This document shows, in pieces, positions 15,831 through 25,419 of a DNA stretch of 45,609 nt. The notes under the pieces are model-generated. The model searched no databases. It was not told the origin of the DNA and saw only the letters and a program-made list of their open reading frames with translations. Each line of letters begins with the position of its first letter. Position 1 is the first letter of the stretch. The position numbers and the translations under genes are program-made. Source of the stretch: an uncultured Clostridia bacterium (lineage in GTDB: Bacteria; Bacillota; Clostridia; TANB77; CAG-508); NCBI GenBank assembly GCA_944389745.1, contig CALXNM010000012.1, positions 1 to 45,609 on the forward strand. The letters run 5' to 3'.

Positions 15831-18800
15831 AACCAAATAAGCTTATTTGATTGCTTTGGCTCATTCCTTTTAAGCAACCTACTCTATCTAGTAGTTCTAT
15901 TACAGATTTTCCTATTTTTGAACGTATTTTCATATCATCTATTGACATGAATTTACCGTCTTTTTTTGCTTCATCTATTCCCTCTGCTGCTACTGTTCCA
16001 AGTCCAGGTATGCTGTTTAGTGGTGGACGTATCCCATCCTCTTCTACTAAGAACTTTGTTGCATGTGATTTATATAAATCTATTGGAAGGAAGTTTATTC
16101 CTCTTTCATACATTTCTAGAACTAATTCTAATATTGCATACATGTTTTTATCTTTTGTAGTGCTACTTGTTCCTGCTAAATCTATTTCTTTCATTTTGTT
16201 TAATACTTTTTCTTTTCCATAGCACATTATATCACTATCAAATTCATCAGCTCTTATTGTAAAATATGCTGCATAATATGCTTTTGGCTCATGTACTTTA
16301 AACCATGCTATTCTAAATGCGTTTGTTACATATGCTGCTGCATGGGCTTTTGGGAACATGTATTTTATTTTTTCACAAGATTTAATATACCAATCTGGAA
16401 CATCATGCTCTTTCATAAGTGCTACAAATTCTGCCCATTTTTCTGGGTCTTTAAGTGCTTTACCTTTACGAACTGTTTCCATTATTTTGAATGCTTTATT
16501 TGGTGGCAAGCCTTTCTTTATTAAATATATCATAATATCGTCACGACAACAAATTGCCTCATTTAAGGTTACTGTTCCCTCTTCTATTAAGCTTTGTGCA
16601 TTATTAAGCCATACATCTGTCCCATGTGATAATCCAGATATACGTATTAACTCATCAAATGTAGTTGGTTTTGTATCTACAAGCATTCCTCTAACAAATT
16701 TTGTTCCAAATTCAGGAATTCCGTAACTTCCAACTTTACTTTTTATTTGCTCTGGTGTTACACCAAGTGCATCTGTTGAACTAAATATTGACATTGTTTC
16801 TTTATCATCAAGTGGTACTTTTGTTGGGTCTTTACCTGTTATATCAAATAACATTCTTATCATTGTAGGATCATCATGTCCTAGTATATCGAGCTTAAGT
16901 AGGTTCTGGTCTATTGAGTGATAATCAAAGTGTGTGGTTATTATATCTGAGTTAGGGTCATCTGCAGGATGTTGTACTGGACAAAATTCATATATTTCTC
17001 TTCCCTTTGGTACAACTATAATTCCACCTGGGTGCTGTCCTGTTGTTCTTTTAATTCCTGTACATCCTTTTGCAAGACGAAGCACTTCAGCATTATTAAT
17101 TGGTATGCCTCTTTCCTCATAATATTTTTTAACATAGCCATATGCTGTTTTATCAGCGACGGTACCAACAGTACCTGCTTTAAAAGTTGTTCCTTTACCA
17201 AAGATTACTTCAGTGTATCTATGTGCTTTTGCTTGATATTCACCTGAAAAGTTTAAGTCAATATCTGGCTCTTTATCCCCATTAAACCCAAGGAATGTTT
17301 CAAATGGTATATCTATTCCATCTTTCACCATCTTTGTTCCACATTTTGGACAATCTTTATCAGGTAAGTCAAATCCACAGGCATAGCCATAATCTGTAAA
17401 ATCTGAGTATTTACATTTTGGACATCTATAATGTGGTGGAAGTGAATTAACTTCTGTTATACCTGTCATATTTGCAACAAAAGATGAACCAACAGACCCT
17501 CTGGAGCCAACTATGTATCCATCTTCATTAGATTTCCATACTAGCTTTTGAGCTATGATATACATAACTGAGAATCCATTTTTTATAATTGAATTTAACT
17601 CTTTATCTAGTCTTTCTTGAACTATATCTGGTAATGGGTCACCATATAATTCATGAGCTTTATTATATGCTATATCTTTAATTGTTTGTTCACACCCATC
17701 AATGTGCGGAGCACATTTTTCTGGAGAAATAGGACTGATTTTCTCACACATATCTGCTATTTTGTTAGTATTTGTTACTACAACTTCATATGCTTTTTCT
17801 TCTCCTAAGTACTCAAACTCTTTAAGCATTTCTTCTGTAGTACGAAGGTAAAGTGGTGCTTGTTCATCGCTATCTGCATATCCTTGTCCTGCCATTAATA
17901 TACGTCTATATATTTCATCTTGTGGATCCATAAAATGAACATCACAAGTTGCAACAACTGGCTTTCCTAATTTATCTCCAAGCTCTACTATTTTTTTATT
18001 AATATCTTGAAGAGCTTCAACATCAGGTACTGTACCATTTCTAACCATAAACATATTATTTCCAATTGGTTGAATTTCTAGATAATCATAGTCTGATGCT
18101 AAGTCCTCTATTTCTTCATCTGTTTTACCAGCTACTATTGCTCTATATATTTCCCCTTGTTCACATGCACTACCTAGTATTAATCCTTCTGAATATTCTT
18201 TATACAAAGATTTTAATATACGAGGCTTTTTGTAAAAATAGTTTACATGAGAAAAAGATATAAGTTTATATAAATTCTTTAAGCCCACATAATTTTTAGC
18301 TAAGATTATTGCATGATAAGTTGGAAGTCTTCTAAAATCTGTACTTCCTGCACATAATCTATCTATATCTTCAATTTTTTTAGCACCTTTTTCTTTAAGC
18401 ATGTCAAGCATAACTCTAAATACTTTAACTGTTGTATCAACATCATCTAAAGCTCTATGTGCTACTTCTACTTTAATTCCCAGTTTTTCTGCAATTAATC
18501 CTAATTTATATTTCTTAAAATCTGGGAATAACTCTTTTGATAACCTTAATGTATCTAAATATGTATTCTCTAATGAATATCCTAATTCTTTCGCATTATA
18601 TTTCAAAAATCCTATATCAAAATCCGCATTATGAGCAACTAAAATACTATCTCCTATAAAATCCAGCATTTTAGGAAATACTTTATCAATTGTTTCTGCA
18701 TCTTTTACCATATCATCTGTAATATTAGTTACTTCTACAACTCTTTGAGGTATTGGTTTTTCTGGATTTACAAAACAAGAAAACTCATCTAATACCTCTC

Positions 18801-20208
18801 CATTTTTTACTTTCATTATTCCTATTTCAGTAATTTTTTCTGTTCTAAATGCAAAACCTGTTGTTTCCAAGTCTAGTACACAAAATGTAGCATTTTCCAA
18901 ATCTTGTTCTTTTGGAAATGATACAACTGGTGTTCTATCTGGTGCCAAATATGCTTCTACACCATAAATTACTTTTAAATCCGGATTTTTTTCACAAAAA
19001 TGATGTGCTTCTGGAAAGGCTTGTACCCCTCCATGGTCTGTTATTGCAATAGATTTCATTCCCCATTTTGCAGCCTTTTTTAATAAGTCTGTTGCTGATG
19101 TTATTCCATCCATCTGACTCATTTGAGTATGCATATGAAGCTCTACTCTTTTTACTTTAGCTTCATCTTTTCTTTCTTCTCTCTTTATTCCTGTACTTTC
19201 TATTATTACATTTGCAATAACTCCAAGTTCTTTTGCAAATGGGTCAAACTGTGCAGTTCCTTCTAGTTTTACACCCTTTGCTCCTTTTAATCTTCCTATT
19301 AATTCTTTTGATTTATCACTAGGTGAAAATACTTTACATGTAATTGTACTGGTACCATCATACAAATCAAACATAACAAGCACTTTACCACTTTTTAGTT
19401 CACGCGAATCTATGTTTAAAATTTCTCCATCTAATACAACTCTACCACTATCCACACTTAAATCATTTATTTTTACTAATTGCTCTTTTAGTTTTAAACT
19501 TCTGCCAAATATTAGTGGCGATGTTTCTTTCTCTTGTTCATGTGATTGAGGAACTTCTATAGACACACTAACTTCTCCAGCTGGTATATCTTTAGATGTA
19601 TTACCATTCGATTTTTTGTTATCTGTTGTTTCAGTTTCTTTTTCCTTCCTATATTCTTCTGCCATTAACTGAGCATGCTTAATTGCTTCTTGTTCAAGTA
19701 TTTTACTATGCTCCATATATTCTTTTTTTGCATCTTCTGATATATTTTCAACAAATTTTATTTTATATGTCTCTCCATATATATCTTTTATTATATTTGA
19801 TAATGCTTCATCAAACTTTTTTGCTTCAAGTACCATTTTTCCTTTCATAGCCATATTTACTACTATTTCATTATCATTTATTTCAATAGTACTATTTTTC
19901 AAAAAAGCCTTACTTAGTGGGTGCTTATGTGCCATATAACATATTATTAAGTTCCATTCCTGTTTTAAGTTTACATCTATTTTTTTAGTATATTCTATTT
20001 TTGCATTTACTTCGAAAATATTAAATCTTTGTTTTAAATATTGCTCAAATTTATAAATATCCTCTATTTTTATAAACTCATCTGCTGTAATAATTAATTC
20101 TAATTTATTTTCTTTTCTAAATAGATTAATAGATTTTATTCTTCCTGCATTTAATGAAAAACTTTCTGAATTATAATCCTTGAATATTTCTTTTATTGTT
20201 TTTTCCAT
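15829..20208 (-). CDS. polC: DNA polymerase III alpha subunit, PolC type
   Basis: A 1459-residue replicative polymerase with built-in 3'-5' proofreading, typical of low-GC Gram-positives. After an N-terminal domain and charged linker come an OB fold (about 240-330), and the first part of a PHP domain with LHMHTQMSQMDG and AITDHG. A DEDD exonuclease is inserted there (VLDLETTGF, VAHNADFDIGF, HRALDDVDTT). Then follow the rest of PHP, a zinc-binding module (CPKC, CPKCG), and the polymerase core with the catalytic acidic motif EPDIDLNFSGEYQ. Start chosen at the ATG after GGGGGAG; an in-frame ATG nine codons upstream lacks a site. Last gene of the pyrH-to-rseP cluster, with its own terminator. Confidence 0.97.
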   Translation of the reverse strand: MEKTIKEIFKDYNSESFSLNAGRIKSINLFRKENKLELIITADEFIKIEDIYKFEQYLKQRFNIFEVNAKIEYTKKIDVNLKQEWNLIICYMAHKHPLSKAFLKNSTIEINDNEIVVNMAMKGKMVLEAKKFDEALSNIIKDIYGETYKIKFVENISEDAKKEYMEHSKILEQEAIKHAQLMAEEYRKEKETETTDNKKSNGNTSKDIPAGEVSVSIEVPQSHEQEKETSPLIFGRSLKLKEQLVKINDLSVDSGRVVLDGEILNIDSRELKSGKVLVMFDLYDGTSTITCKVFSPSDKSKELIGRLKGAKGVKLEGTAQFDPFAKELGVIANVIIESTGIKREERKDEAKVKRVELHMHTQMSQMDGITSATDLLKKAAKWGMKSIAITDHGGVQAFPEAHHFCEKNPDLKVIYGVEAYLAPDRTPVVSFPKEQDLENATFCVLDLETTGFAFRTEKITEIGIMKVKNGEVLDEFSCFVNPEKPIPQRVVEVTNITDDMVKDAETIDKVFPKMLDFIGDSILVAHNADFDIGFLKYNAKELGYSLENTYLDTLRLSKELFPDFKKYKLGLIAEKLGIKVEVAHRALDDVDTTVKVFRVMLDMLKEKGAKKIEDIDRLCAGSTDFRRLPTYHAIILAKNYVGLKNLYKLISFSHVNYFYKKPRILKSLYKEYSEGLILGSACEQGEIYRAIVAGKTDEEIEDLASDYDYLEIQPIGNNMFMVRNGTVPDVEALQDINKKIVELGDKLGKPVVATCDVHFMDPQDEIYRRILMAGQGYADSDEQAPLYLRTTEEMLKEFEYLGEEKAYEVVVTNTNKIADMCEKISPISPEKCAPHIDGCEQTIKDIAYNKAHELYGDPLPDIVQERLDKELNSIIKNGFSVMYIIAQKLVWKSNEDGYIVGSRGSVGSSFVANMTGITEVNSLPPHYRCPKCKYSDFTDYGYACGFDLPDKDCPKCGTKMVKDGIDIPFETFLGFNGDKEPDIDLNFSGEYQAKAHRYTEVIFGKGTTFKAGTVGTVADKTAYGYVKKYYEERGIPINNAEVLRLAKGCTGIKRTTGQHPGGIIVVPKGREIYEFCPVQHPADDPNSDIITTHFDYHSIDQNLLKLDILGHDDPTMIRMLFDITGKDPTKVPLDDKETMSIFSSTDALGVTPEQIKSKVGSYGIPEFGTKFVRGMLVDTKPTTFDELIRISGLSHGTDVWLNNAQSLIEEGTVTLNEAICCRDDIMIYLIKKGLPPNKAFKIMETVRKGKALKDPEKWAEFVALMKEHDVPDWYIKSCEKIKYMFPKAHAAAYVTNAFRIAWFKVHEPKAYYAAYFTIRADEFDSDIMCYGKEKVLNKMKEIDLAGTSSTTKDKNMYAILELVLEMYERGINFLPIDLYKSHATKFLVEEDGIRPPLNSIPGLGTVAAEGIDEAKKDGKFMSIDDMKIRSKIGKSVIELLDRVGCLKGMSQSNQISLFG

Positions 20209-20304
20209 TAGCTCATATCTCCCCCGGAACAACATTATTTAAATAATTTTGCATTAGTTTGTACTTTCATCATATTTTACCTGCTTATATTCACTTTTGT
20301 TTTC

Positions 20305-21039
20305 TTAAACAATTATTCTTCCTACATCATTAAAAGCAACATATATAGATAAAGTAATTAATAACAGAAAACCAAGCATTTGAAGCTTTAATTCAAAATC
20401 TTGTTTCAGTGGTTTTCTCCTTATTGCCTCTACTATATAAATTAATATTTTTCCTCCATCTAATGGTGGAAAAGGTAGTAAATTTGTAACACCTAATGAC
20501 ATTGATATTAAAGCCATAATATATAGAAAATCTATAATTCCACTTGTTTGTGCAACTACTTGTGATATTCCTATTGGTCCCATTAAATTATCTACAGTCA
20601 CTCCTCCTGTAAACAATAATTTAATGCTTTCCCACATAGCCATCACAAAATTTCCTGACGAACTTATTGCCATTACAAAATTACCTGTTACAACCCAAAT
20701 AAGTACAATATATAAAAGAATTGCAAAAATAATATTTACTAAGCCTCCTGCTGCTACTATTGCAATTCTTTTTGGTATGCTTGCTTTACTAAAAGAACCT
20801 TCCTCATCGGACTGTTCTTCTTCTCCTAACATATTTACAAAACCTCCAAGAGGTATTAGTCTAATTGCATACTTAGTATTTTCAGTTTCTTTTTTCCAAA
20901 TAACAGGTCCAAACCCTATAGCAAATTCTCTTACTTTAATCTTACATAACCTAGCTACTACAAAGTGCCCTGTTTCATGTATTAAAACTAAAAATCCAAG
21001 TATAACTATTATCTTAATAACCGTAATAATAAAACCCAA
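20305..21039 (-). CDS. rseP: RseP-type site-2 metalloprotease lacking a PDZ domain
   Basis: A 244-residue intramembrane zinc protease. LIHETGHF near residue 20 gives the HExxH site and LPFPPLDGGK near 193 the third ligand. GGFVNMLGEEE matches the RseP reentrant loop. Usual family members have about 340-450 residues with one or more PDZ domains between the second and third membrane helices; here that segment is reduced to a linker holding a duplicated NFVMA motif. The start is TTG after GGAGGAAG, and no ATG fits. It follows cdsA by 15 bp. Probable roles are release of membrane-bound regulators or of leftover signal peptides; loss of PDZ may change substrate gating. Confidence 0.88.
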   Translation of the reverse strand: MGFIITVIKIIVILGFLVLIHETGHFVVARLCKIKVREFAIGFGPVIWKKETENTKYAIRLIPLGGFVNMLGEEEQSDEEGSFSKASIPKRIAIVAAGGLVNIIFAILLYIVLIWVVTGNFVMAISSSGNFVMAMWESIKLLFTGGVTVDNLMGPIGISQVVAQTSGIIDFLYIMALISMSLGVTNLLPFPPLDGGKILIYIVEAIRRKPLKQDFELKLQMLGFLLLITLSIYVAFNDVGRIIV

Positions 21040-21054
21040 ATTTCTTCCTCCACT

Positions 21055-21861
21055 TTATATTATGCTTAATAAAAAATATGCAAAAGGTAGTATAAATATT
21101 ACACTATCAATTCTATCTAATAAGCCTCCATGACCAGGAATTAAATTGCTAAAATCTTTAATTTTGCAATACCTTTTTATACTTGATGCTGCCAAATCAC
21201 CTATTTGACTAATTATACTTAAGAATATAGATATACCCAATATATATAAGTAATTAATATTTAAATTCCATACTGAGTTACAAATTACAGTATAAACCAT
21301 ACAAGCTAAAAATGAGCCTAAAAGCCCTGCTATGCATCCCTCTATAGATTTATTTGGACTTATTTCTGTAAATTTGTGTTTTCCAAGTTTTCTTCCTACA
21401 AAGTATGCAAATATATCTGTTCCCCAAGCAATAAATAATATGTACCATAATAGTATTCTACCATTTTCTAAATTATCTCTTATCAAAGGAATGAATACTA
21501 AGAAAAATGGTATATAGCAAATTCCTAAAAGTGAAATAGATATATCTTTTATATTAGTTTTCATGTTTGTTAAAACTACTTGTGTAAATAAAACTAATAA
21601 ACTAAATAGTATTGCCAAAGTAATTGCTGGTAAAATATATTCTCCAGGCACCAAATGAATAAAACATATAAGTGCTGATATTAAATATCCTATCCAAGTA
21701 ATTGGTTTTGCCTTATCTTTAAAAGCTTTATAAAATTCATGTATGCTCATTATTGCAACAATACTAATAAATACATCTACTAGATATTTATTTCCAAATA
21801 TTAAAAGTATTGATAATAATGGAAATAGTATTATTCCTGATATAATTCTTTTTATGTTCAT
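21055..21861 (-). CDS. cdsA: Phosphatidate cytidylyltransferase
   Basis: A 268-residue membrane enzyme that makes CDP-diacylglycerol from phosphatidic acid and CTP, feeding phospholipid synthesis including PgsA at 38645. About eight hydrophobic helices and the C-terminal CdsA signature (SSIKRYCKIKDFSNLIPGHGGLLDRIDS) are visible. GTDIFAYFVGRKLGKHKFTEISPNKSIEG is also typical. The ATG at 21861 follows AAAGGGA and begins NIKRIISG; the same frame is open further upstream into uppS, but those codons lack a ribosome-binding site. Gap to uppS 61 bp. Confidence 0.95.
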   Translation of the reverse strand: MNIKRIISGIILFPLLSILLIFGNKYLVDVFISIVAIMSIHEFYKAFKDKAKPITWIGYLISALICFIHLVPGEYILPAITLAILFSLLVLFTQVVLTNMKTNIKDISISLLGICYIPFFLVFIPLIRDNLENGRILLWYILFIAWGTDIFAYFVGRKLGKHKFTEISPNKSIEGCIAGLLGSFLACMVYTVICNSVWNLNINYLYILGISIFLSIISQIGDLAASSIKRYCKIKDFSNLIPGHGGLLDRIDSVIFILPFAYFLLSII

Positions 21862-21922
21862 TTCTTTGTCCCTTTCAAGATAGTTTTCAGTTACTTTGCT
21901 ATCAGTAAATTCTTTTGTTTTT

Positions 21923-22645
21923 TTATTTTCCACCAAATTTTCTATTCCTTTTCTCAAAAATTGATATCGCATTAAGTAAATCTTCTTCAGTAAAATCTGG
22001 CCAATACTTATCAATAAATAAAAATTCCGTGTATGCTAATTGCCATAATAGAAAATTACTTACTCTTAATTCACCACCTGGTCTTATTAATAAGTCTGGC
22101 TCAGGTTCTCCTTTAGTATACATATTATTACTTACTAAATCCTCATCAATATCTTCTACATTAATATTTCCTTGTTTAACTTCTTCAGAAATATTTCTTA
22201 CAGCTCTTACAATTTCATCTCTTCCGCCATAATTAAAAGCTATATTTAAAGTAAGTCCTGTATTATTTTTTGATTTTTCAACTATTTTCTTTATACTTGT
22301 TTTTAGTCCATTATCTAAATTTTCTATATTACCAAGTACCTTTATTCTTATATTACGTAAACTTTCTCTGTTTAAAAATTTATCTAAATAGTTATTAAGT
22401 AAAACCATTAAAGCTCCAACTTCTTCTTTGGTCCTTTTCCAATTTTCTGTTGAAAAAGCATAGACTGTTAAATATTTTAGCCCTATATCATTAGCAAAAG
22501 AAGCGATTTTTTCTAAAGTTTCTGCTCCTGCTTTATGTCCAAGTTTAGTATCTAAGCCTTTTTCCTTAGCCCATCTTCTATTACCATCCATAATAATAGC
22601 TATATGCTTTGGCATAAATTCCTTATCTATGTCATCTACTGTCAT
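21923..22645 (-). CDS. uppS: Isoprenyl transferase (undecaprenyl diphosphate synthase)
   Basis: A 240-residue cis-prenyltransferase that extends farnesyl diphosphate with isopentenyl units to undecaprenyl diphosphate, the carrier for peptidoglycan and wall polymers. HIAIIMDGNRRWAKEKG holds the catalytic Asp, and LTVYAFSTENWKR and the C-terminal DLLIRPGGELRVSNFLLWQLAYTEF are family signatures. ATG after AAGGAG. It begins 10 bp after frr. One residue differs from the common RTSGE form: RPGGE is seen, and Gly in place of Ser at that position is found in other family members. Confidence 0.97.
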   Translation of the reverse strand: MTVDDIDKEFMPKHIAIIMDGNRRWAKEKGLDTKLGHKAGAETLEKIASFANDIGLKYLTVYAFSTENWKRTKEEVGALMVLLNNYLDKFLNRESLRNIRIKVLGNIENLDNGLKTSIKKIVEKSKNNTGLTLNIAFNYGGRDEIVRAVRNISEEVKQGNINVEDIDEDLVSNNMYTKGEPEPDLLIRPGGELRVSNFLLWQLAYTEFLFIDKYWPDFTEEDLLNAISIFEKRNRKFGGK

Positions 22646-22655
22646 TTTATTCTCC

Positions 22656-23204
22656 TTATAAACTCATTATTTCTTTTTCTTTTTTCTCTAAAATACTATC
22701 GATTTCATCAACATATTTATCTGTTAATTTTTGAATATTATCTTCGGCAGATTTTAATTCATCTTCTGTAATTTCAGAATTTTTTTGCATAGCTTTAGCA
22801 TCATCTATAGCATCTCTTCTAATGCTTCTAATAGCTACTCTAGCTTCTTCTGCCATTTTCTTAATATCTTTTACTATTTCTTTCCTTCTTTCTTCATTTA
22901 ATTCTGGAAAAACAAGTCTAATAACTTTACCATCATTATTTGGATTAATACCAATATCTGATTTTAATATTTCTTTTTCTATTTCTTTTAAAATGCTTGC
23001 ATCCCATGGTTGAATAACTATTAATCTTGCTTCAGGTACTGAAATACCGGCAACTTGATTAATAGGTGTTGGTGTTCCATAATAATCTATTGAAATTTTA
23101 TTTAATATTGCAGGATTAGCTCTACCCGCTCTTATTTCTGCTAAATTTTCCTCAAATACACTTATTGATTTTATCATTTTTTCTTCATATTTATTATAAT
23201 CCAT
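22656..23204 (-). CDS. frr: Ribosome recycling factor
   Basis: A 182-residue protein that, with EF-G, splits post-termination ribosomes. Visible are [35 protein letters not shown] and [26 protein letters not shown], the standard RRF pattern over the full usual length. There is no Shine-Dalgarno sequence next to the ATG; the nearest is 33 nt upstream, behind a perfect stem-loop described separately. Confidence 0.97.
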   Translation of the reverse strand: MDYNKYEEKMIKSISVFEENLAEIRAGRANPAILNKISIDYYGTPTPINQVAGISVPEARLIVIQPWDASILKEIEKEILKSDIGINPNNDGKVIRLVFPELNEERRKEIVKDIKKMAEEARVAIRSIRRDAIDDAKAMQKNSEITEDELKSAEDNIQKLTDKYVDEIDSILEKKEKEIMSL

Positions 23205-23245
23205 AATTTTATTTGTACAAGTATTATTTCTTGTACTCTCCTTTC
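23205..23245 (-). promoter_or_regulatory. Stem-loop between Shine-Dalgarno and start codon of frr
   Basis: On the minus strand the order is GAAAGGAGA (23237-23245), a perfect 7-bp stem GTACAAG/CTTGTAC with an 8-nt loop (23215-23236), ten AT-rich bases, then the frr ATG. Folded, the stem-loop leaves about 10 nt between Shine-Dalgarno and ATG; unfolded the distance is about 33 nt. Translation of frr may therefore depend on this fold. Confidence 0.6.
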
Positions 23246-23322
23246 TTTTTTACTTTATATTTTTATAATTTAAAATCACTATTTTTTGCTTTCTTTTTGC
23301 AGACATCTGCAAATTTTATATA

Positions 23323-24027
23323 CTATTTTATTAAAGTACCTATTTTTTCACCTTTAACAATTTTAATAATATTATCAGGTTTTGCTATTTCGAAAACTAT
23401 TAATTTAATATTATTATCTCTACAAAGTGATATTGCTGTTGCATCCATTACTTTTAAATTATCACTTAAAATATCCAAATATGAAATTTCATCATATTTT
23501 ATAGCGTTTTTATTAGTTTTTGGATCTGCAGAATATACGCCATCAATAGTTTTGCCAACTAATATAACTTCTGCATCAATTTCTGCTGCTCTTAAAGCTG
23601 CTGCTGTATCTGTTGTAAAATATGGATTACCAGTTCCACATCCAAAAATTACAACTCTTCCTTTTTCTAAATGTCTTACAGCTCTCCTTTTTATATATGG
23701 TTCTGCAACTTCTCTCATTTCTATTGCAGTTTGAAGTCTAGTATAAACACCCTTTTCTTCTAAAGCATTTTGCAAAGCCAAACCATTCATTGTTGTAGCA
23801 AGCATTCCCATATAATCTGAAGTGGTTCTTTCCATATTTTTATCAGCCCCTCTCCAGAAATTGCCGCCACCTACAACTATAGCTACTTCAGTTTTCATCT
23901 TAACTAGTTCTTTTATTTGTTCACAAATTTTATCAACAGTTTCTTCATCAATTCCGATTTTATTATTTCCTGCTAAGGCCTCTCCACTTAATTTTAAAAG
24001 TATTCTCTTATACTTGTTTTCAGGCAC
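23323..24027 (-). CDS. pyrH: UMP kinase
   Basis: A 234-residue bacterial UMP kinase, phosphorylating UMP to UDP in pyrimidine nucleotide synthesis. [13 protein letters not shown] at the N-terminus, [43 protein letters not shown] and [16 protein letters not shown] are all family motifs. The start is judged to be a GTG at 24027, ten bases after AGGAG; another GTG three codons upstream would touch that site. First gene of the cluster with frr, uppS, cdsA, rseP and polC. tsf and rpsB, common upstream neighbours, are absent here. Confidence 0.96.
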   Translation of the reverse strand: MPENKYKRILLKLSGEALAGNNKIGIDEETVDKICEQIKELVKMKTEVAIVVGGGNFWRGADKNMERTTSDYMGMLATTMNGLALQNALEEKGVYTRLQTAIEMREVAEPYIKRRAVRHLEKGRVVIFGCGTGNPYFTTDTAAALRAAEIDAEVILVGKTIDGVYSADPKTNKNAIKYDEISYLDILSDNLKVMDATAISLCRDNNIKLIVFEIAKPDNIIKIVKGEKIGTLIK

Positions 24028-24164
24028 TTTAAACACACTCCTTACCTTTTAAATTTAACTCTTTCCTATTCTATCATATATTTGTATTTTTTTGCACCAT
24101 TTTTTAAAAATTTTCTAATAATAATTTTTAAAATTTGAACAATACTAATAGTAAGGAGAATTCT

Positions 24165-24800
24165 ATGAACCAAATTATATTTTTCAAAAATGAAAAAAGT
24201 GAAGAAACATCAAATAAAATTAAGAAAAAATATATAATTATATTTTTAATATTTCTTCTATTCACAATATTTTTTTCTTTAATTTTATTCAATAAATTAT
24301 ATGAAAATTATAACAATGAAAAATTATCTCAAAAACTAAACAATTCTTATTCAATTTCTACTTTATATGCTAATAATACAAATACAACTATTGATACTAT
24401 ATCTAACAATCCTTTTGTTATAGGAATTATTCAAATTGATAAAATAAATTTAAATTATTCTATTTTATCTGTGTGCAATAATGATTTATTAGATATTTCT
24501 GTTTGTAGATTTGCTGGTCCTATGCCAAATGAAATAGGAAATCTATGCGTTGCTGGACACAATTACGTAGATTATAATTTTTTTAGTAGATTAAATGAAT
24601 TAAGTTTAAATGATAAAATTACAATATATGATTTAAATGGTAATCATATTAATTATTCTATCTATGATATATATGAAATTAATTCTAATGATACATCTTG
24701 CACTTTTCAAGATACTAAAGGTCAAAAAATTGTTACATTAATTACATGTAATAATGTTAATGGAAAAAGATTAATTATACACGCAAAAGAAATACCTTAG
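24165..24800 (+). CDS. Sortase (probably class D-like)
   Basis: About 211 residues. A cytoplasmic start of about 20 residues is followed by one membrane helix (about 27-49) and the sortase barrel. The catalytic His is in VAGHNYVDY, the Cys in LITCNN and the Arg in NGKRLIIHA. The domain begins IGIIQIDKINLNYSIL, as in short class D/E-type enzymes, and lacks the class B insertion. ATG after AAGGAG; the frame is also open 10 codons upstream. Convergent with a small LPQTG protein 58 bp away, its probable substrate. Divergent from pyrH. Confidence 0.9.
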   Translation: MNQIIFFKNEKSEETSNKIKKKYIIIFLIFLLFTIFFSLILFNKLYENYNNEKLSQKLNNSYSISTLYANNTNTTIDTISNNPFVIGIIQIDKINLNYSILSVCNNDLLDISVCRFAGPMPNEIGNLCVAGHNYVDYNFFSRLNELSLNDKITIYDLNGNHINYSIYDIYEINSNDTSCTFQDTKGQKIVTLITCNNVNGKRLIIHAKEIP

Positions 24801-24820
24801 GTTTTAAGGTATTTCTTTTT
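24789..24820 (+). terminator. Sortase gene terminator
   Basis: GAAATACCTTA and TAAGGTATTTC form a perfect 11-bp stem with a 5-nt loop overlapping the stop codon, followed by TTTTT. Confidence 0.85.
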
Positions 24821-24857
24821 ATCTTAAACATATTCTTTTTATTAAATTCTATAGTAA

Positions 24858-25232
24858 TTATGCTTTGTAATCTCTAATTTTCTTATATGCATATATTGCT
24901 GATATACCACAAACTACAATAAAGAACATTACAGTAATATCTTCTGTTACACCTGTTTGTGGAAGATCGTTCTTTGAACTTCCTTCTGTATCATTTTCTT
25001 CTTCTGGTTGAATTATGGATCCACCAGCTGTATTTGTTGTGGTAACTGTATTAACTGTATTATCGTCTGTTCCTACAGTATTTATAGTTGCAGTATTTGT
25101 ACTTGCTGTATTTGAAGTTGTTAATAAGTTGTCTAAACTTATTGTTGAATCAGTTGCGTTTACTTGTAATGTAATACCTGCTAACAAGAATAAAATTACT
25201 AAAAATACTACTACATTTTTTAATTTGAACAT
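24858..25232 (-). CDS. Small LPQTG wall-anchored protein
   Basis: A 124-residue secreted protein: signal peptide (about 1-26, ending VNA), a low-complexity Thr/Asn/Ser-rich middle (about 27-80, with repeated NTVxT), an acidic stretch, then LPQTG, a hydrophobic helix and a basic tail (KKIRDYKA). Apart from its sorting signal it has no folded domain that I can see; it may be a wall-attached spacer or a glycosylation substrate. Convergent with the sortase gene next door. A minus-strand start follows AGGAGAGG. Confidence 0.8.
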   Translation of the reverse strand: MFKLKNVVVFLVILFLLAGITLQVNATDSTISLDNLLTTSNTASTNTATINTVGTDDNTVNTVTTTNTAGGSIIQPEEENDTEGSSKNDLPQTGVTEDITVMFFIVVCGISAIYAYKKIRDYKA

Positions 25233-25419
25233 ATCTTTCCTCTCCTTTTTCTTTGGATATCTCTTTAATATTATTTATTATTTTCAACATTTTTATTCAT
25301 CCAATAATAAATCCCTACAATATTATTGTACTCTTTTTTAAATAATTCGTCAAGTTTTTCTATAATATTTTTATATTTTTTTATGGTTACTTTATACATG
25401 TGTTATGTCTACCCTGTAT

